64,000 nt of DNA, taken from positions 1-64,000 of the forward strand of contig NZ_BDAZ01000006.1 in assembly GCF_001612725.1 (NCBI RefSeq), written 5' to 3'. Origin of the DNA: Nocardia anaemiae NBRC 100462 (GTDB taxonomy: Bacteria; Actinomycetota; Actinomycetes; Mycobacteriales; Mycobacteriaceae). Below are positions 56,768 through 64,000 of the stretch, piece by piece. Both the position numbers and the translations under genes were made by a program. Below the pieces are notes generated by a model. It had not been told where the DNA came from. It saw only the letters and a program-made list of their open reading frames with translations, and searched no databases. How positions within the stretch are numbered: the first letter of the stretch is position 1; every line of letters starts with the position of its first letter.

Positions 56768-59023
56768 ATGGACCAGAACCTCGGCGCGAGCACACCCGGC
56801 GCCGGTGTTGCCCACGCGACAGCAACGCAGACCGCGTTGACGACGCTGGTCGCCCAGTTCGCCGGGGACTGGAAATCATCGAGCGAACCGCCCGATCTGT
56901 CGGCACACCTGCCTGTGGAGCCCGCGCTGCGGCGGACCACGCTGATCGAACTGATCAAAGTGGATCTGCACGAAAGATGGCAGCGCGACGATAACGCGCC
57001 GCGGCTTGCCGACTATCGCCAACAGTTCCCGGAATTGCGCACCGCCCCGCTGCCGCCGGATCTCATCTACGAGGAGATCAGTGCCCGCAGCTCCCGCCAC
57101 GACGTCGACCTCACCGAGTACGAGCACGACTATCCGACCCAGATGGCGCGCATCTCCGAGACTTTCGACGTCGGCGGCCTGCGCAGCACGCTGCTGGCCG
57201 ACCCCAAGGCACTCGATGCCCTCGACTCCATCGGTACGGGTGCCTCCGTCGACGATTTCGATCTGCTGCTGCTGCTGGGCTGCGGTGCCTTCGCGCGGGT
57301 ATTCCTGGCTCGGCAGCGATCGATGAGCCGGTTGGTGGCCGTGAAGATCTCCCGCGACCGCGGCACCGAACCGCAGACGCTGGCCCAACTCGACCACGAC
57401 TACATCGTGCGCGTCTTCGATCAGCGTCAGCTCGCCGAACAGCATCTGAAGCTGATGTACATGCAGTACGTGCCCGGCGGCACCCTGCTCGGTGTGCTGC
57501 GGGAGATGCGCGGCACCGCACCGGTCCGACGCAGCGGCAAGCTGCTGCTACAGGCAATCGACGCCGCCACCACCAGCGGCGGCGTGCTCGAGCCGCAGGC
57601 CTCGCACGCGCGTGCGGAACTGGAACAGCTCACCTGGCCGGAAACCGTAGCCTGGCTGGGCGCCCGGCTGGCCACCGCGCTCGATTATGCCAATCACCAC
57701 GGTGTGCTGCACCGCGACATCAAACCCGCGAATGTGCTGCTGACCGCCGACGGCCAGCCCAAACTGGCCGACTTCAACATCAGCTTCAGCCGCCACCTGC
57801 CCGGCGCGAACCCCGTCGCCTATTTCGGCGGCTCGCTGGCCTACATGTCCCCCGAACAACTCCAGGCCTGCCACCCCGGCCTGGCCACCACCGCCGCCGA
57901 TCTCGATACCCGCAGCGACCTGTACTCGCTGGCTGTGGTCCTGTGGGAACTGCTCACCGGACGACGACCGTTCGACGACGGCATCGGAGCGGGCGAATCG
58001 GAGCAATCGTTGCAGGCGATGATCGATCGACGCCGCGGGCTCGTCGAAGCGAACCTGGAGGCCGACCTGCCCCCGGACTGCCCGGCCTTACTGCGTCATG
58101 CGCTACTCACCTGCCTGGCGCCCGACCCCGCCGACCGCTACCCCGGCGGCGCCGAACTGGCCCAGCAGCTGGAATTGAGCCAGGATCGGGCCGCCCGCGA
58201 CCTGGTCGACCCGCCCGCACACAGCCTGCGGGCACGGCTGCGCGGGCGGCCGATACCGGTGGTGATTCCGGCAAGCATGTTCGGCCAAGTCGCGGCCGGG
58301 CTGTACCTGTCGGCGCACAATGTCCGGCTGATCCAACTCCAACTGGGCTCCGAGGCCGCCGGGCGGCTGACCCACCTGGGCTACGTGGTGATCGCGATCT
58401 CCTATCCGGTCGCCATCGCCGGGCTGCTGTACTGGTGCCGCAACGTCTTCCTGGTGCCCGACGGCCTGCGCCGAGGCAAACATTTCGACGAGACCACCCT
58501 CGCCCGGGCCCGCGCCGACACCCTGGCCTGTGGCGATCGGATCGCAGCGGTCGCGTTAATCGGATGGGTCCTGGCCATGGGCATCTTCACGGTGAAGCTG
58601 CTGTCACTGGGGCCGATCCCGGGCGGGCTGCTCGCGAATCTCATTGTCTCGAGCCTCGTCGCGGCCGCGGTAGCGGTCGTGTACACGTACTTTCCGGCCA
58701 CCTTCTTCGTCTTGCGCTGGTACTACCCGGGTTTGGTCGCCGCCGGTCACATCTCCCCCGACGACGCCCCCCGGCTGCACCGGCTGGTCCAGCGCACCCG
58801 CGTGTATCTCGGTGTGGCGGCATCGGTTCCGCTGATCGGCGTGTCATTGGGGCTGATATTCCTGACGCCGCATCAGCAGCACACGGTGATCGGCTCGATA
58901 GTCGCCCTCTGTATCGGTGGGCTGGTCGCCTTCGCGGTTGCGCTGCGCACCTTCTACGCCCTGCAATCGGATCTGGCGGCCCTCGCTCGCATCGTGAACC
59001 CACATTCCCGGCCGCATACATGA
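56768..59023 (+). CDS. Serine/threonine protein kinase with multi-pass C-terminal membrane domain
   Basis: 751 residues. After a helical N-terminus (about 1-155) comes a Hanks-type kinase domain: LGCGAFARVFLAR, AVKISRD, HRDIKPANVLL (near 315), DFN in place of DFG (near 335), and YMSPEQ for the activation-segment end. Residues about 500-735 contain about five or six transmembrane helices (ASMFGQVAAGLYLS, VVIAISYPVAIAGLLYW, IAAVALIGWVLAMGIF, LLANLIVSSLVAAAVAVV, VAASVPLIGVSLGLIF, VALCIGGLVAFAVAL). No PASTA repeats. DFN is common in bacterial kinases of this group. It is divergent from the NRPS operon and may regulate it or a separate pathway. Confidence 0.85.
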   Translation: MDQNLGASTPGAGVAHATATQTALTTLVAQFAGDWKSSSEPPDLSAHLPVEPALRRTTLIELIKVDLHERWQRDDNAPRLADYRQQFPELRTAPLPPDLIYEEISARSSRHDVDLTEYEHDYPTQMARISETFDVGGLRSTLLADPKALDALDSIGTGASVDDFDLLLLLGCGAFARVFLARQRSMSRLVAVKISRDRGTEPQTLAQLDHDYIVRVFDQRQLAEQHLKLMYMQYVPGGTLLGVLREMRGTAPVRRSGKLLLQAIDAATTSGGVLEPQASHARAELEQLTWPETVAWLGARLATALDYANHHGVLHRDIKPANVLLTADGQPKLADFNISFSRHLPGANPVAYFGGSLAYMSPEQLQACHPGLATTAADLDTRSDLYSLAVVLWELLTGRRPFDDGIGAGESEQSLQAMIDRRRGLVEANLEADLPPDCPALLRHALLTCLAPDPADRYPGGAELAQQLELSQDRAARDLVDPPAHSLRARLRGRPIPVVIPASMFGQVAAGLYLSAHNVRLIQLQLGSEAAGRLTHLGYVVIAISYPVAIAGLLYWCRNVFLVPDGLRRGKHFDETTLARARADTLACGDRIAAVALIGWVLAMGIFTVKLLSLGPIPGGLLANLIVSSLVAAAVAVVYTYFPATFFVLRWYYPGLVAAGHISPDDAPRLHRLVQRTRVYLGVAASVPLIGVSLGLIFLTPHQQHTVIGSIVALCIGGLVAFAVALRTFYALQSDLAALARIVNPHSRPHT

Positions 59024-59071
59024 CCGCTGAACAACCTGCCATCGATCGCCGACCACCATGAGGTGATATTC

Positions 59072-59974
59072 ATGCGAACAGAGGGAGACAGCTGGGACAT
59101 CGTGACAAGCGTCGGCCTGACCGCCCTTGGCGTCGCCACATTTCGCGCACTCGAAACGCGCGATCCCGAGCCGATGATCCACGACGAGTACGCGGCGTGG
59201 TTCGTCGAGGCGGCGGGTGAACCGCACTTTCTGCAGACACTGGACGCCCCGGCCTCGGCGGACAATATCGGACTGTTCGGGCGGTTCATGGGGATTCGGA
59301 CCAAGTTCTTCGACGAGTTCTTCGCCGCGGCGTGCCAGCAGGGTGTGCGGCAGGCGGTGATCCTGGCAGCAGGTCTGGACGCGCGGGCGTATCGGCTGGA
59401 TTGGCCCGCTGGCACGGTCGTCTTCGAGATCGATCAGCCCCGCGTCCTGGAGTTCAAGGATCAGGTGCTCGCCGAGCACGGTGCCGTCGCTACGGCCGAT
59501 CGGCGAGCGCTCGCGGTCGATCTGCGCGACGACTGGCCCGCCGCGCTCACTGCCACGGGTTTCGATCCGCGACAGGCCGCGGCGTGGTCGGCCGAAGGAC
59601 TGTTGCCATTCCTGCCGGGTTCGGCACACGACGCATTGTTCGAACGCATCGACGCCCTGTCCGCAACGGGCAGCCACATGGCCGCCGACGACTTCGGCCG
59701 CGGCATGGATCAGCACCACTTCGACATGGCGGAAAGGTTCTTCGGCTCCAACCCGTTCGGCAATCTGAACGTGCACGACCTCTGGTACAGCGACGCCCGC
59801 GCCGATCCCGGCGACTGGCTGTCCAAGCACGACTGGTCGGTCCACCGCGCCACCCCCTTCGACTTGGCCGCCGCCTACGGCCGCCCGATCACCGATCTGC
59901 CCGCCGACGTGCCCGCCGAGCTGCTCGACCGATTGCGGCAGGCGTCCTACATATCCGCCGAGAAGCCGCAGTGA
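59072..59974 (+). CDS. Class I SAM-dependent methyltransferase (TIGR00027/COG3315 type)
   Basis: A 300-residue protein of the leucine carboxyl methyltransferase-like family that is expanded in mycolata. Visible parts: DNIGLFGRFMGIRTKFFDEFF, the SAM-binding VILAAGLDARAYRLDWP, VFEIDQPRVLEFKDQVL, and AAWSAEGLLPFLPG. COG3315 is described as O-methyltransferases linked to polyketide synthesis, but most members are uncharacterised. ATG 59072 follows GAGG with an eight-base spacing. It lies 48 bases after the kinase gene. It could tailor the product of the neighbouring assembly line; it is not of the FkbG family. Confidence 0.82.
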   Translation: MRTEGDSWDIVTSVGLTALGVATFRALETRDPEPMIHDEYAAWFVEAAGEPHFLQTLDAPASADNIGLFGRFMGIRTKFFDEFFAAACQQGVRQAVILAAGLDARAYRLDWPAGTVVFEIDQPRVLEFKDQVLAEHGAVATADRRALAVDLRDDWPAALTATGFDPRQAAAWSAEGLLPFLPGSAHDALFERIDALSATGSHMAADDFGRGMDQHHFDMAERFFGSNPFGNLNVHDLWYSDARADPGDWLSKHDWSVHRATPFDLAAAYGRPITDLPADVPAELLDRLRQASYISAEKPQ

Positions 59975-59986
59975 ACGACCTACGAC

Positions 59987-62158
59987 TCACCCACTGGTCA
60001 GCGCACGGTCCGCCAATGCGGCGATCACCGGTCCCAGGGTTCTGGCATAACTGACGGTCAGGTGATTGTCGTCGCGGTACACCAGGTTGTCACCGATGAT
60101 GAGGGGACAGCGGGCGGCGCTGCAGAACAGCGAGGTGAGATCGGCGTACTGGCCGCCACCGGCGGTGGCCGCGGCCTGCTCGGCCGCGGTACCGGCGTCG
60201 TCGACCGCGACCGGCCGTGCTGGCGTGCATGCCGCTGCGTCGTCGAGATGTTCGGACAGGCACACCGGAACGGTGGTTTGCGGATCGGGAATCGACCCGA
60301 GAACGAGGACCGCCGCTCCGGTCGCGCGCAGCTCGCCGACCAGGCGGTTGAGGCTATCGACCCAGGCCTGGTCGTAGGAGACGAAGCCGAAGTCGGCGCC
60401 GTAGCGCCGGGACATGCTCACCACGATCAGCCGGGGGCGTTCGGCCCGCAATCGGGTCAGGATCTGGCCGCGCCACTGCTCGCATTCGGTGTATTCCCGG
60501 CCCAGATAGGGGCTGGTGATGGGCAGGTCGAGCAACGGGCAGGTGACCTTGGCCATGGTTTCGAGCCGCCAGTGCCGCTGCGCGGCGATCGGTTCGAACG
60601 CCGGATGCCACATCGCGGCATGTGAATCGCCGACCAGGGCCACGGTGGTGGCCGAGTCCGGATCGCCCGAGGCGCATTCGGCCTGTCCCACCTCACGCCA
60701 CGATCGCACGCAGCCGTCGACGAACACGCCCGCCTTGTCGCCGGGTGCGTCGGCCAGCGTTGGAGTGAGATTCGAAGGGACGGCGTGGATTTCGGCCGAG
60801 GCGGCGACCGCGGCCTGCGTCTGCGCGGTCAGCTGTTGGACCGCCGCTTCGTGCGCGTCGGCGCTGCGGGTGGGTGCGGCTGGGGTGGCAAGGGTGAGAG
60901 CCGCGGCTGCCGCACCGCGACCGACCGGAACGGGAATGAGCATGAGCAGCACCAGTGCCAGCCCAGCGGCGACCGCGGTGATCGCACCACCACAGGCCAG
61001 GCTGCGTGCACCCGACTCGCGCAAAGCGGCGGCGAAGCGGACCGGATTCTCGACCAGCCACAACGTGAGCATGGCGAGTCCACCTGCCACCATCACCGCG
61101 CCCACCGAGCCACCCCGTCCGAGCTCGTGCCCCAGCACGCGCGGCGCCAGCAGCAATACCGGCCAGTGCCACAGATACCACGAATACGACACGCGGCCGA
61201 TCGCCCGCATGACCGGCAGCGCCAGTGCGCGACCGACCCCGAATCGTGTTCGCACACAACCGGATAGGATCACCAGGCCGGTACCGAGAACGGGCAGCAT
61301 GGCCGCGGTGCCCGGATACGGCGTCTTCCCGTTCAGCTGGGTACACGCCGCGACGACCAGGGCCAGCCCGATCCATCCGGCAGGGGCGGCAACAGATTTC
61401 GGCAGCCGGGACCACACAGTGACCGAGAGCGCGATCATGCCGCCCGCGCCCAGTTCCCAGGCCCGCGTCGGCAGCGAGAAGAACGCCAACGGTGGCAGCA
61501 TGCGGGTCCAGAACAGCGAGATCGCGAAGGAGAGCGCGGCGATGACCGCGAGAACGATCAGGTACGGGAAAACAGTGGCCGATCCGATTCCGCGCCGCCG
61601 CGCGAACCAGGCAGTGGCGGCGATCAGTACGGGCCACAACAGATAGAACTGCTCCTCCACACCGAGCGACCAGAAGTGCTGAAACGGCGACGGAGGCGTG
61701 TCGGCGGCAAGATAGTCGGTGCCGCGCAGCGCGAGCCGATAGTTCCCGGCATACAAGGCGCTGGCTATCCCATCACCGAGGACCTGGCGAGCCTGCAGCG
61801 GCGGCAACAGTACGGCCGCGCCGATCGCGGTGGCTACCACCACGACACCCGCCGCGGGCAGCAGACGCCGGGCCCGCGCGCCGTAGAACCGGACCAGCCC
61901 GACAGCGTCGGCGAAAGCCGCCTCCCGCCAAAGGATTCCGGTGACGAGGAAGCCGGAAATAACGAAAAACACATCGACACCGACGAATCCGCCCCCGAAC
62001 CCGGGCATGTTCGCATGAAACAGCACAACGGCCAGTACGGCGACCGCTCGTAACCCCTCGATATCGGGCCGAAATGTCCCGCGCGGCATCGCCTCGGTCG
62101 CCTGATCAGCCCGCTGATCTATCAATCCGCCGCTCGCCGCCACCGTCATGCGCGGCAT
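59987..62158 (-). CDS. OafA-type acyltransferase (acyltransferase-3) with SGNH domain
   Basis: A membrane acyltransferase of about 723 residues. The N-terminal 400 residues form the acyltransferase-3 multi-pass domain: RPDIEGLRAVAVLAVVLFHA, VGVDVFFVISGFLVTGIL, FQHFWSLGVEEQFYLLWPVL and YSWYLWHWPVL. The C-terminal part (about 480-720) is an extracytoplasmic SGNH hydrolase-like domain with VALVGDSHAAMW and a DDNHLT end that supplies the His. Such proteins O-acylate sugars, peptidoglycan or exported lipids. Start is uncertain among 62173, 62158 and 62149. Convergent with the methyltransferase gene, 12 bases apart. A link to the NRPS product is not shown. Confidence 0.85.
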   Translation of the reverse strand: MPRMTVAASGGLIDQRADQATEAMPRGTFRPDIEGLRAVAVLAVVLFHANMPGFGGGFVGVDVFFVISGFLVTGILWREAAFADAVGLVRFYGARARRLLPAAGVVVVATAIGAAVLLPPLQARQVLGDGIASALYAGNYRLALRGTDYLAADTPPSPFQHFWSLGVEEQFYLLWPVLIAATAWFARRRGIGSATVFPYLIVLAVIAALSFAISLFWTRMLPPLAFFSLPTRAWELGAGGMIALSVTVWSRLPKSVAAPAGWIGLALVVAACTQLNGKTPYPGTAAMLPVLGTGLVILSGCVRTRFGVGRALALPVMRAIGRVSYSWYLWHWPVLLLAPRVLGHELGRGGSVGAVMVAGGLAMLTLWLVENPVRFAAALRESGARSLACGGAITAVAAGLALVLLMLIPVPVGRGAAAAALTLATPAAPTRSADAHEAAVQQLTAQTQAAVAASAEIHAVPSNLTPTLADAPGDKAGVFVDGCVRSWREVGQAECASGDPDSATTVALVGDSHAAMWHPAFEPIAAQRHWRLETMAKVTCPLLDLPITSPYLGREYTECEQWRGQILTRLRAERPRLIVVSMSRRYGADFGFVSYDQAWVDSLNRLVGELRATGAAVLVLGSIPDPQTTVPVCLSEHLDDAAACTPARPVAVDDAGTAAEQAAATAGGGQYADLTSLFCSAARCPLIIGDNLVYRDDNHLTVSYARTLGPVIAALADRALTSG

Positions 62159-62718
62159 TGTTGCCGATCGCACCAGCTATGTCACGGCAACTCACCGCGT
62201 ATCAGGCCGCCCGACCTCGATCTTCGGCAGGCGACGGAGTTCGGTGTCGGTATTTCACTATACGTCGAGCGGCTCGGTCTGCGGACAATCCAAAACCCCG
62301 GATAATTCAACGCGAGGAATTCAATCGATACCGAGAGTGCTTGCAGAGCAAGGGTTCCCTAGATTCATCGAGGTTTATCGACTACTGAAGTCGGAGTGAA
62401 ATATCAGGCCGGATCGACCTCGGGCGCCGTAACGCCATGTCGAGTGCCTTGGAGACTCGCGGCCGTCTTCGACGCTGCCGCGCTCGGGCCGACGATCGCG
62501 CGGCACCGCGTGCATGCGCGCCGCGAAATGCTCACTGTCCATGGCTGATCCGCACCTCGCCGTGGGCTACGCTTCACAGCGCGCTCGGGTGGCCGCGGCC
62601 GGTGCGATATGGCCTCGGCTCATTACGAAATCACTACCAGCGCACGCGCGATCGAGGAAATCAAGGCGACGACCGCGGCGGGGAAGCGCGGTCCATTCCG
62701 GAAAGGTGAAAAGCAGCT
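62159..62718. other. About 550-bp intergenic region, no supported gene
   Basis: Divergent upstream region of the acyltransferase and the small hypothetical gene. It is AT-richer between about 62250 and 62400. Two overlapping plus-strand frames (to 62388 and 62399) have no recognisable features and no good ribosome site, so they are not called. Confidence 0.3.
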
Positions 62719-63129
62719 ATGCCTCGAACGATTCTCTACCCATCCGACGAGTTGATCCGAACCGTGACCGCCACCTTGCTCGGAAGCAACGCGCAGTCGG
62801 ACTCGACTCCCCTCTTTTTCGGCCTCACCCTGGCGGGTCCGGATCAGATCGGCGTCCTCACGCTGCCGACATCCGCTGATCCGCCTTTCCAGGATTTAGC
62901 GGTACTGGCTTTCTCACGTGCCCCCCGCCAGACCCTGTGGGGATTCGGATTCCATTCGGAAGCGACCCTGATGCGGACCGTCGACGCGCGAGGCAATGTC
63001 TGGACGGCATCGCGTGACCGCCCCGGTGCCGATGTCGTGCAAACCTTCCGGTCGGCCGATCATGGTGTACCCGACGATCCGATCGATCGAGAACTGTGGG
63101 CCGCCGCAGTAGCTCTCGCGGCGCTCTGA
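62719..63129 (+). CDS. Hypothetical protein, 136 residues
   Basis: A soluble-looking protein starting at ATG 62719 with GGAAAGG about 16 bases upstream. It has alternating strands (TPLFFGLTLAGPDQIGVLTL, DLAVLAFSRAPRQTLWGFGF) and ends in a short helix (DRELWAAAVALAAL). No signal peptide, membrane segment or known motif. It precedes an NRPS gene by about 230 bases. I do not recognise the family. Confidence 0.5.
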   Translation: MPRTILYPSDELIRTVTATLLGSNAQSDSTPLFFGLTLAGPDQIGVLTLPTSADPPFQDLAVLAFSRAPRQTLWGFGFHSEATLMRTVDARGNVWTASRDRPGADVVQTFRSADHGVPDDPIDRELWAAAVALAAL

Positions 63130-63361
63130 TGTCGGTTACTCGATAACCCGCTCGTCGACCGGGGTGAGTGTTCGGCCGCGAATGCAACCCATGTGACGTC
63201 ATGAAGTCGGTGCCTGTGATTTGATAGGGCACGATTGCTCCAAAATCGATTCCTTCTCGCTTTGTTCGACACTGGTCCGCCAACGGTGTGCCGGGATCCG
63301 GCCGAGTTCGTGGGTTTCGGCTAGAGCTGTGGGTTCGGCGCGAGAGGACTGTAGTACTCGA

Positions 63362-64000
63362 ATGGATAGGGTTCGTCGCACTGTTCGGGGTCGAATTCGC
63401 CGCAGATCGAGTATTCCGCTCTTCACGCAGTTGTTGGGGGCAGCGGTCGAATCCGCGCCCGACTCGATCGCGATCCGCTACAACCCGACCGGCGAACCGG
63501 CTGATCAGCGCGAACTCACCTACACAGAGCTGGACGAATCGTCGTCACGATTGGCACGGGAACTGATCGAGCGGGGCGTCGGCCCCGGCGACGTCGTCGC
63601 CGTCGGCTTCACCCGCTCGATCGAATCGGTGCTGGCGGTATGGGCCATCGCCAAGACCGGCGCGGCCTACGTGCCGGTCGACCCCACCCTTCCGCCGGAG
63701 CGCAGCGCATTCATAGTCGCCGACTCCCGGGCGGTGCTGGGGCTCACCGATTCGACGCACCACTCGCGGCTCGGCACCGAGATCTACTGGCTCGACATCG
63801 ACGATCCGCTACACCAGGAGCGCATCGCGGCACGACCCGCACATCCGATCTCCTACGTCGACCGGGTGGGCACACCGACCGAACAGCATCCGGCCTACCT
63901 CATCTACACCTCCGGCTCCACCGGTCGCCCGAAGGGCGTTGTGGTGACGCACGCCGGTCTCGCGATGCTGGTCAACGCTCAGCGCGAGCGGTATGCGGTC
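63362..64000 (+). CDS. NRPS, N-terminal adenylation domain (runs off right edge)
   Basis: From ATG 63362 the plus strand reads 213 residues without a stop. After a basic leader (MDRVRRTVRGRIRRR) comes an adenylation domain: PLFTQLLGAAVESAPDSIAI, ELTYTELDESSSRLARELIE, TGAAYVPVDPTLPPERSAFI and the A3 core AYLIYTSGSTGRPKGVVVTH. The specificity region lies outside the window. Starting directly with an A domain, with no C domain before it, suggests a loading module at the head of an assembly line. GAGAGGA lies about 14 bases upstream. It may be part of the same biosynthetic locus as the minus-strand operon or begin a separate one. Confidence 0.88.
   Translation, partial: MDRVRRTVRGRIRRRSSIPLFTQLLGAAVESAPDSIAIRYNPTGEPADQRELTYTELDESSSRLARELIERGVGPGDVVAVGFTRSIESVLAVWAIAKTGAAYVPVDPTLPPERSAFIVADSRAVLGLTDSTHHSRLGTEIYWLDIDDPLHQERIAARPAHPISYVDRVGTPTEQHPAYLIYTSGSTGRPKGVVVTHAGLAMLVNAQRERYAV

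Noticed and set aside
59072..59974. Methyltransferase as the missing FkbG
   Set aside because: FkbG belongs to the caffeoyl-CoA-type O-methyltransferases; this protein is of the TIGR00027/COG3315 type and lies outside the operon in the opposite direction. A tailoring role remains possible but it is not FkbG.
62074..62399. Two overlapping plus-strand frames of about 80-105 residues
   Set aside because: No ribosome site, no conserved features, and one overlaps the start of the acyltransferase gene.

Overview
The window is high-GC DNA, almost certainly from a mycolic-acid actinomycete close to Nocardia. The clues are GTG starts, ATGA/GTGA gene overlaps, IniA/IniC-type dynamins, a Streptomyces-style gas vesicle operon, an F420-type LLM oxidoreductase, and very large NRPS genes. 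No rRNA, tRNA, CRISPR array or insertion sequence was recognised.

Left part (1-13.6 kb). A biotin-dependent carboxylase (minus strand, C-terminus beyond the left edge) and an LLM-class oxidoreductase come first. Next are two tandem copies of a DUF4344-type metallopeptidase lipoprotein. A stress/envelope-like module follows: a Pro/Gln-rich repeat protein, an IniA-like dynamin GTPase, a membrane-anchored Hsp70-like ATPase, and a convergent IniC-like dynamin. Then come a small secreted protein, a secreted S1 protease and an FHA-HTH regulator.

Middle part (13.9-27.1 kb). A truncated TPR-protein remnant lies downstream of a ten-gene gas vesicle operon on the minus strand (acidic protein, SRPBCC protein, gvpA, F, G, O, J, L, S, K). 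Divergent from it is a PucR-family regulator followed by a 2-oxoacid dehydrogenase operon (E3, E1 alpha, E1 beta, E2). A small four-helix membrane protein comes next.

Right part (27.4-64 kb). A 28.5-kb, tightly coupled minus-strand operon of nine genes encodes a hybrid NRPS/PKS. In transcription order these are a discrete ACP (FkbJ-like), an acyl-CoA dehydrogenase (FkbI-like), a KASIII-like protein, an FkbH-like protein, an A-T didomain protein, a KS/degenerate-AT/T/C protein with a C-domain remnant, a 3-hydroxyacyl-CoA dehydrogenase (FkbK-like), and two NRPSs. The NRPSs read C(degenerate)-A-T-E-C-A-T-E-C and C-A-T-C-A-T-C. The FkbH/I/J/K set normally makes hydroxymalonyl-ACP (methoxymalonyl-ACP when FkbG is present); no FkbG-type methyltransferase is seen, so an unmethylated hydroxymalonyl unit is the simplest inference. 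Two adenylation domains have threonine-like codes and two modules carry epimerases. There is no thioesterase; the last domain is a condensation domain. Divergently transcribed are a multi-pass Ser/Thr kinase and a COG3315-type methyltransferase, followed by an OafA-type acyltransferase on the minus strand and a small hypothetical protein. A second NRPS gene starts with an A domain on the plus strand and runs off the right edge; it may belong to the same pathway.

The best candidate for something undescribed is this hybrid assembly line, with its dead AT, degenerate starter C domain carrying a 21-bp minisatellite, C-C junction between subunits and terminal C domain. The dynamin/Hsp70/repeat-protein module is the second candidate.
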